Of a stretch of 9,549 bases of DNA, positions 6,175 through 9,549 are shown piece by piece. The notes below the pieces were generated by a model that was not told the origin of the DNA, did no database searches, and saw nothing but the letters and a program-made list of their open reading frames with translations. The first letter of the stretch is position 1. Each line of letters starts with the position of its first letter. Origin of the DNA: Spirochaetaceae bacterium (GTDB taxonomy: Bacteria; Spirochaetota; Spirochaetia; SZUA-6; Bin103); assembly GCA_028820215.1 (NCBI GenBank), contig JAPPKD010000335.1:1-9549 (forward strand), in the 5' to 3' direction. Both the position numbers and the translations under genes were made by a program.

Positions 6175-7757
6175 CGGAACGGATGGATGTCCAGCAGGTT
6201 CGGGGTCCACCCGGACACGCGCTGCAGGTCGATGAGCGAATAGGACACAAGGTGATTGACCGGAAGGATGGCCGCGTCCTGCAGCAGCAGCTCCTCTGCC
6301 TCCGCCAGCAGCTCCAGGCGGTCGAGGCCGGTAGCACCGATGGCGCGATCGATGATCCGGTCGTAGTCGCGGGACGAGTACCCGGCGTCGTTGAGGTTGC
6401 TCGAGCTGGTCCACATCTGCAGGAAGCTGATCGGATCGATGAAGTCGCCGATCCAACTGCTGATCGTCAGCGTGAAGTTGCCGGCCTTCACTTCCGCCAG
6501 ATAGTCGTCGTAATCCCGTACCACGGCCACGGTGACGTCGATCCCGAGGTTGGACTCCCAAGCGGTCTCGATGTCCGCGGCCAGTGAAGCAGCCCCGGCG
6601 CCCGGCACCGTGACCGTGACCGGCGGGAGCCCGTTGCCGTCCGCGAAGCCGGCCTGCTCCAGCAGCCGGCGCGCGGTGCGCATGTCCTGGGCCGGGATGC
6701 CTTCCACGGCCGGATAGTTCGCCGTGCGCGGCACCAGGCCGCTCGTCGGGAAGTCCACCCGTTCCGGGTCGCGCACCGTATCCCACGGAACCATCAGGAC
6801 GAGCGCACGGCGCACGCGCACGTCATCGAACGGCGGATCGCTCGACTTGAACACGAAATAGGTCGTGCCGAACAGCCGGTTGGCGACGACGAACGGGCGA
6901 ATCTGCGCAGCGGTCTCACCACGTCCATCGAAGGGGTCGGCCCAGTGAATCTCTCCCGCCAGGAAACCGGCATTGACGGCGGCCAGGTCTTCGAAGGCGC
7001 GGACGCGGATGCGGTCGAGCTCGACCTCCGACCGTGCCCAGTAGTGCGGACTCCGGTCGAACACCAGCTCGTCCGCCTCCCGGCCTGTCAGGGAGAACGG
7101 ACCGTTGCCGATGATCGGCGCCTGCCGCTCCCACCCGACCTGGGCGCGGTAGGCGGGGTAGACCGGGGCGAAGGCGTGGTGTGCCAGCGTGCTCAGGAAG
7201 TGCTCGGCCGGGCGCTCCAGCACCACCTCGAGCTCGATGGGCGAGATCACGCGGATGCCGACGGCCTCTTCGTCGTTGTTGGCCCCCGACCGGTAGTCGG
7301 CCACGCCCTTGATCACGTCGAACAGCACCGAGTACTCGGCCTGCTCGCCGGGGTTGATGATGCGCAGCCAGGATGCCCGAAAGTCCTCGGCGATCACTTG
7401 CGTGCCGTCCGAGAAGCGGGCGTTGTCGCGCAGCAGAAAGCGGTAACGCAGCCCGTCTTCGGACACCTGCCAGGAGCGTGCCACGCCGGGAACGGGGTCA
7501 AGGGTATCGGGATGGTAGGAGACGAGGCCCTCCGACAGCGCGGTGAAGAGCTGCGCTTCGATTGCGGTATAAGCGTGCAAAGGGTCGAACGCCACGTCCA
7601 CGGTGCCGAGGGCGACGACCATCTCCCGGGCCGTCGTCTCGTCGGCGCCGATCGTGGGAGTTGCGGTGACCAGGAGCGCGGCGGCGACAAGCGCGGCCGA
7701 CGCCAGTCGCGCGGACAAGGAGCGCGTGCGCCGCATCCGAACGGCCCTGCCCATCAT
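6105..7757 (-). CDS. Secreted extracellular solute-binding protein, family 5 (oligopeptide/dipeptide type)
   Basis: The 550-residue protein has a basic N-terminus and a hydrophobic Ala/Leu/Val helix (about 16-33) ending TPTIGAD, a Sec-type signal peptide without a lipobox cysteine, so a soluble periplasmic protein is expected. The mature part has SBP_bac_5 features: GLVSYHPDTLDPVPGVARSW (77-96), FSDGTQVIAEDFRASWLR (115-132), IGNGPF (216-221) and the later FVFKSSDPPFDDVRVRRAL region. Relatives deliver peptides, nickel or other small solutes to ABC importers, and some act without a transporter. No permease or ATPase gene is nearby, so the partner and ligand are unknown. The first ATG overlaps the rhomboid stop (ATGA) with AGG 5 bases upstream; Met2 and Met8 are alternatives that keep the signal peptide. 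The same frame stays open far upstream to 8324, but that part is the shadow of the rhomboid gene. Confidence 0.93.
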   Translation of the reverse strand: MMGRAVRMRRTRSLSARLASAALVAAALLVTATPTIGADETTAREMVVALGTVDVAFDPLHAYTAIEAQLFTALSEGLVSYHPDTLDPVPGVARSWQVSEDGLRYRFLLRDNARFSDGTQVIAEDFRASWLRIINPGEQAEYSVLFDVIKGVADYRSGANNDEEAVGIRVISPIELEVVLERPAEHFLSTLAHHAFAPVYPAYRAQVGWERQAPIIGNGPFSLTGREADELVFDRSPHYWARSEVELDRIRVRAFEDLAAVNAGFLAGEIHWADPFDGRGETAAQIRPFVVANRLFGTTYFVFKSSDPPFDDVRVRRALVLMVPWDTVRDPERVDFPTSGLVPRTANYPAVEGIPAQDMRTARRLLEQAGFADGNGLPPVTVTVPGAGAASLAADIETAWESNLGIDVTVAVVRDYDDYLAEVKAGNFTLTISSWIGDFIDPISFLQMWTSSSNLNDAGYSSRDYDRIIDRAIGATGLDRLELLAEAEELLLQDAAILPVNHLVSYSLIDLQRVSGWTPNLLDIHPFRYLGFRRADLPAGVAAVADFLPG

Positions 7758-8383
7758 CCGCGCCTGAAGGCTTCCAGCGGGTCGATGCCGAGCCGCACGC
7801 GCAGGTAGAGGAAGCCTGCCAGCAGCCCGCCGAGGTGGGTCAGATGAGCGACGTGGGTGCGCTGCCCGGTGATCTGGAATACCAGCGCCAGCCCGCCGAG
7901 GATGAGCACCATGGTGGTGGCGCGCATCGGGATGAACCAGAAGGTCACGACCTGGTACGGGTTCAACACCGCGTAGGCCAGCATGATCCCGTACACGGCG
8001 CCGGATGCGCCCACGATGGCCACCGGTGCTGCCGACGCCACGGCCAGGATGGTGCTGAACACCCCGGCGAGCACGCCGCAGGTGAGGTAGAGCGTCAGGA
8101 ATTCGGAGCTGCCGATCTCCCGTTCCACCGGCGAACCGAACAAGAAGAGCATGAGCATGTTGAACAGCAGGTGCAGCGGACCGCCATGCAGGAACAGGTA
8201 GGTGACGAGCTGCCAGACGGCGCCTTCGCGAGCCACCATCAGCGGGCGCAGGACCGCCGCCCCGAGGGAGGAAGGAACGGCCAGGAGCACGAGATACATG
8301 CCGACCGTGATGCCGATCAGCCATGTGGTTGCGTTGTATTGCCGATACGGGAATGGCCTACGGAGCAAGCCACGGTCGCTCAC
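7754..8383 (-). CDS. Rhomboid-family intramembrane serine protease
   Basis: The 209-residue polytopic protein has the catalytic dyad of active rhomboids: Ser127 in VGASGA and His183 in THLGG, within membrane helices. The oxyanion-associated H-x-x-x-N pattern is present as His71 and Asn75 in PLHLLFNMLML, and the WQLVTYLFLHG segment (57-67) is typical of the L1 loop region. About six membrane segments cover 20-196, the minimal bacterial rhomboid fold. It should cleave membrane proteins near the outer face of the inner membrane; the substrate is unknown. The GTG start is supported by the family-like RPFPYRQYNATTWLIGI beginning. No clear ribosome binding site is seen. It sits 31 bases after the polyprenyl synthase gene and overlaps the solute-binding protein gene by 4 bases, so the three are likely cotranscribed. 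Confidence 0.94.
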   Translation of the reverse strand: MSDRGLLRRPFPYRQYNATTWLIGITVGMYLVLLAVPSSLGAAVLRPLMVAREGAVWQLVTYLFLHGGPLHLLFNMLMLFLFGSPVEREIGSSEFLTLYLTCGVLAGVFSTILAVASAAPVAIVGASGAVYGIMLAYAVLNPYQVVTFWFIPMRATTMVLILGGLALVFQITGQRTHVAHLTHLGGLLAGFLYLRVRLGIDPLEAFRRG

Positions 8384-8414
8384 CCCGACAAGCTACCGCC
8401 CGCCCCGAACGCGG

Positions 8415-9443
8415 TCAAACCGTCGGTCCCCCGGCGCCGATGAGTGCGTCGGCCATCTCCAGCAGCCGGTCGGCGGGCTCACCTTCCGGAACGAGAGCGG
8501 CAAGGTCCACCCGAGTCTCCCGGTACAGGTCGCCCGCCCGCCTGCGCGCGTCCTGCAGGCTGCCTGACGCCTGCAGCAGGGCGACGGCCCGGTCGATCTG
8601 TGGACGCACCCGGTCGATGGGACGGTTCTGGATGCCGTCCAGGATCCCCCACAGCTCGTCCGCGCCGCCTCGCTCGCGATGCAGGATGAGCGGAAGACTC
8701 TTCTTGCCCTCGATCAGGTCGTCTCCGCGATCCTTGCCCGGATTGCCGCGTTCCAGGTTGGTGACGTCGTCGATAATCTGGAAGGAGACGCCGAAGCGCT
8801 CGCCGATGGCGACCAGCGAGCTCACCGCTACGGCCTCGGCGCCTCCCAGAGCGGCGCCAAGTCCCAGAGCGAGTCCGGCAAGGCTGCCCGACTTCAGGGT
8901 GCACATCGACATGTAGTCCGCCGCGCTGGGCAGGATCGCTCCGGGGCGGTGCCAGAGGATGTCCAGCCCTTGCCCGTAGTGCAGCTTGCGCATCGTCTCG
9001 GCGTACATGCGATAGACGCGCAGTTCCTCCGCCGCATCCAGCGCGGGCACGTCCGCGGACGGCCGGTCGAGCATCCGCGTCGGCAGGAAGTAGACCAGGT
9101 TGCCCGCGTTCACTGCCACGTCCACCCCGAACTCGACGTGAGCGGCCGGGCCGCCGCGGCGGGTGCGCGCGCCGTCCTCGATGTCGTCGATGATCAGGCT
9201 GCCGGCGTGGGTGAGCTCCACCAGCGGAACCAGGGGCAGCGCACGGTCGCCGCCGCCGTACATCTCACAGGCGAGCTGCATGAACAGGGCGCGCCAGCGC
9301 TTGCCTCCCCGTTCCATCAGGCGGCGGGCGGGCGCCACGATCTGGGCGCCGCGCTCGGACGTCAGGGTCGGACCATGCGGTCCCGGCTCCCGGAGGCGGA
9401 GGGCCTCGAACAGTACCGCTTCGATCCGTGCCAGCCGCTCCAC
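8415..9443 (-). CDS. trans-Polyprenyl diphosphate synthase (FPP/GGPP/polyprenyl synthase family)
   Basis: The 342-residue cytoplasmic enzyme condenses isopentenyl diphosphate with allylic diphosphates to make linear isoprenoid diphosphates for quinones or carriers. Family motifs in order: GGKRWR (46-51), first aspartate-rich motif DDIED (86-90) followed by RTRRG, KSG (184-186), and second motif region FQIIDDVTN (221-229) followed by GKDRGDDLIEGKKSLPL (236-252). The second motif ends in Asn rather than Asp (DDxxN), as in eukaryotic-type GGPP synthases. Residues four and five before the first motif are Ser and Gly, small side chains that suggest products longer than FPP; chain length cannot be read from this. 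The start is GTG 9443, without a Shine-Dalgarno sequence. It is the first gene of the - strand unit with the rhomboid and solute-binding protein. Confidence 0.92.
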   Translation of the reverse strand: MERLARIEAVLFEALRLREPGPHGPTLTSERGAQIVAPARRLMERGGKRWRALFMQLACEMYGGGDRALPLVPLVELTHAGSLIIDDIEDGARTRRGGPAAHVEFGVDVAVNAGNLVYFLPTRMLDRPSADVPALDAAEELRVYRMYAETMRKLHYGQGLDILWHRPGAILPSAADYMSMCTLKSGSLAGLALGLGAALGGAEAVAVSSLVAIGERFGVSFQIIDDVTNLERGNPGKDRGDDLIEGKKSLPLILHRERGGADELWGILDGIQNRPIDRVRPQIDRAVALLQASGSLQDARRRAGDLYRETRVDLAALVPEGEPADRLLEMADALIGAGGPTV

Positions 9444-9451
9444 GCGAGATG

Positions 9452-9480
9452 ACTGTCGTGCCCGCAGCGTCAGTCGTCAA
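9452..9480 (-). promoter_or_regulatory. Possible promoter of the polyprenyl synthase unit
   Basis: On the - strand TTGACG (9480-9475) and GACAGT (9457-9452) are 17 bases apart. The -35 box is good; the -10 box is weak but keeps the key A at position 2 and T at position 6. The predicted start would fall within one or two bases of the GTG at 9443, again implying little or no leader. The right-hand TGAGGCA element lies 23 bases upstream of the -35 box. Confidence 0.35.
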
Positions 9481-9503
9481 GGTGACCCTTGCTACGGCGG
9501 CCT

Positions 9504-9548
9504 ATTGCCTCACCCAAATATCCACACGAAGTGAATCGGATGCCTCAT
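9504..9548 (-). repeat. Paired TGAGGCA element, right copy (inverted)
   Basis: On the - strand ATGAGGCA (9548-9541) is followed by GGTGAGGCAAT (9514-9504), so the two TGAGGCA motifs are 35 bases apart. The layout matches the left-end element (9-51) with conserved outer motifs and a loosely similar, slightly longer interior. It is upstream of the - strand operon, as the left copy is upstream of the tRNA/tig operon. Confidence 0.5.
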
Positions 9549-9549
9549 G

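Noticed and set aside
5338..6786. A 482-codon - strand frame across the TVP38-like gene and the end of the solute-binding protein gene
   Set aside because: Low-complexity Arg/Gly/His/Pro/Gln-rich translation with no domain, overlapping two well-supported genes in other frames.
6105..8324. A 739-codon open frame on the - strand
   Set aside because: Only the part from 7757 down encodes the solute-binding protein with a signal peptide. The upstream part (8324-7758) is antisense-frame shadow of the rhomboid gene, whose frame has all catalytic motifs.

Overview
The window is about 9.5 kb of densely coded, high-GC bacterial chromosome (roughly two-thirds G+C by eye). It carries housekeeping genes and no mobile-element, phage or CRISPR genes. 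The organism looks like a high-GC diderm. I favour a spirochaete (Spirochaetota), because of the ClpP and trigger factor sequence style, the tig-clpP-clpX order and a CarD with a long lysine/alanine-rich N-terminal extension. That assignment is moderate-confidence inference from remembered family features, not from a search.

Left part, + strand (1-4338): a promoter-like sequence precedes two tRNA genes, tRNA-Leu(UAG) and tRNA-Gly(GCC). A protein-folding and proteolysis operon follows: tig (trigger factor), clpP, clpX and a small DUF151/BFN protein with a C-terminal UVR motif. clpP and clpX overlap by one base, and the DUF151 gene starts 5 bases after clpX. The set covers co-translational folding, ATP-dependent degradation and a possible accessory protein.

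Middle part: on the - strand (4375-5295), convergent with the operon, lies a CarD/CdnL-family RNA polymerase-binding regulator. Its unusual ~140-residue low-complexity N-terminal tail includes a tandem 18-bp/hexapeptide array. Its promoter is close to consensus and is placed so that the mRNA should be leaderless. Divergent from it on the + strand (5344-6174) is a TVP38/TMEM64 (SNARE-associated, DedA-superfamily) membrane protein. The 3' end of that gene overlaps the next convergent gene by 70 bp.

Right part, - strand (9443 down to 6105): a three-gene transcription unit encodes a trans-polyprenyl diphosphate synthase, a rhomboid-family intramembrane serine protease and a secreted family-5 (oligopeptide-type) solute-binding protein. 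The last two are coupled by an ATGA overlap. No transporter permease or ATPase genes are present.

The two ends of the window carry related, oppositely oriented elements built from two TGAGGCA motifs 33-35 bp apart. Each sits just upstream of a promoter-like sequence. They are either a shared regulatory site or copies of a dispersed repeat, possibly one that limits the assembly. I found no clearly new multi-gene system. The points most worth checking are these end elements, the leaderless tailed CarD, the DUF151-UVR protein in the Clp operon and the rhomboid/solute-binding protein pair.
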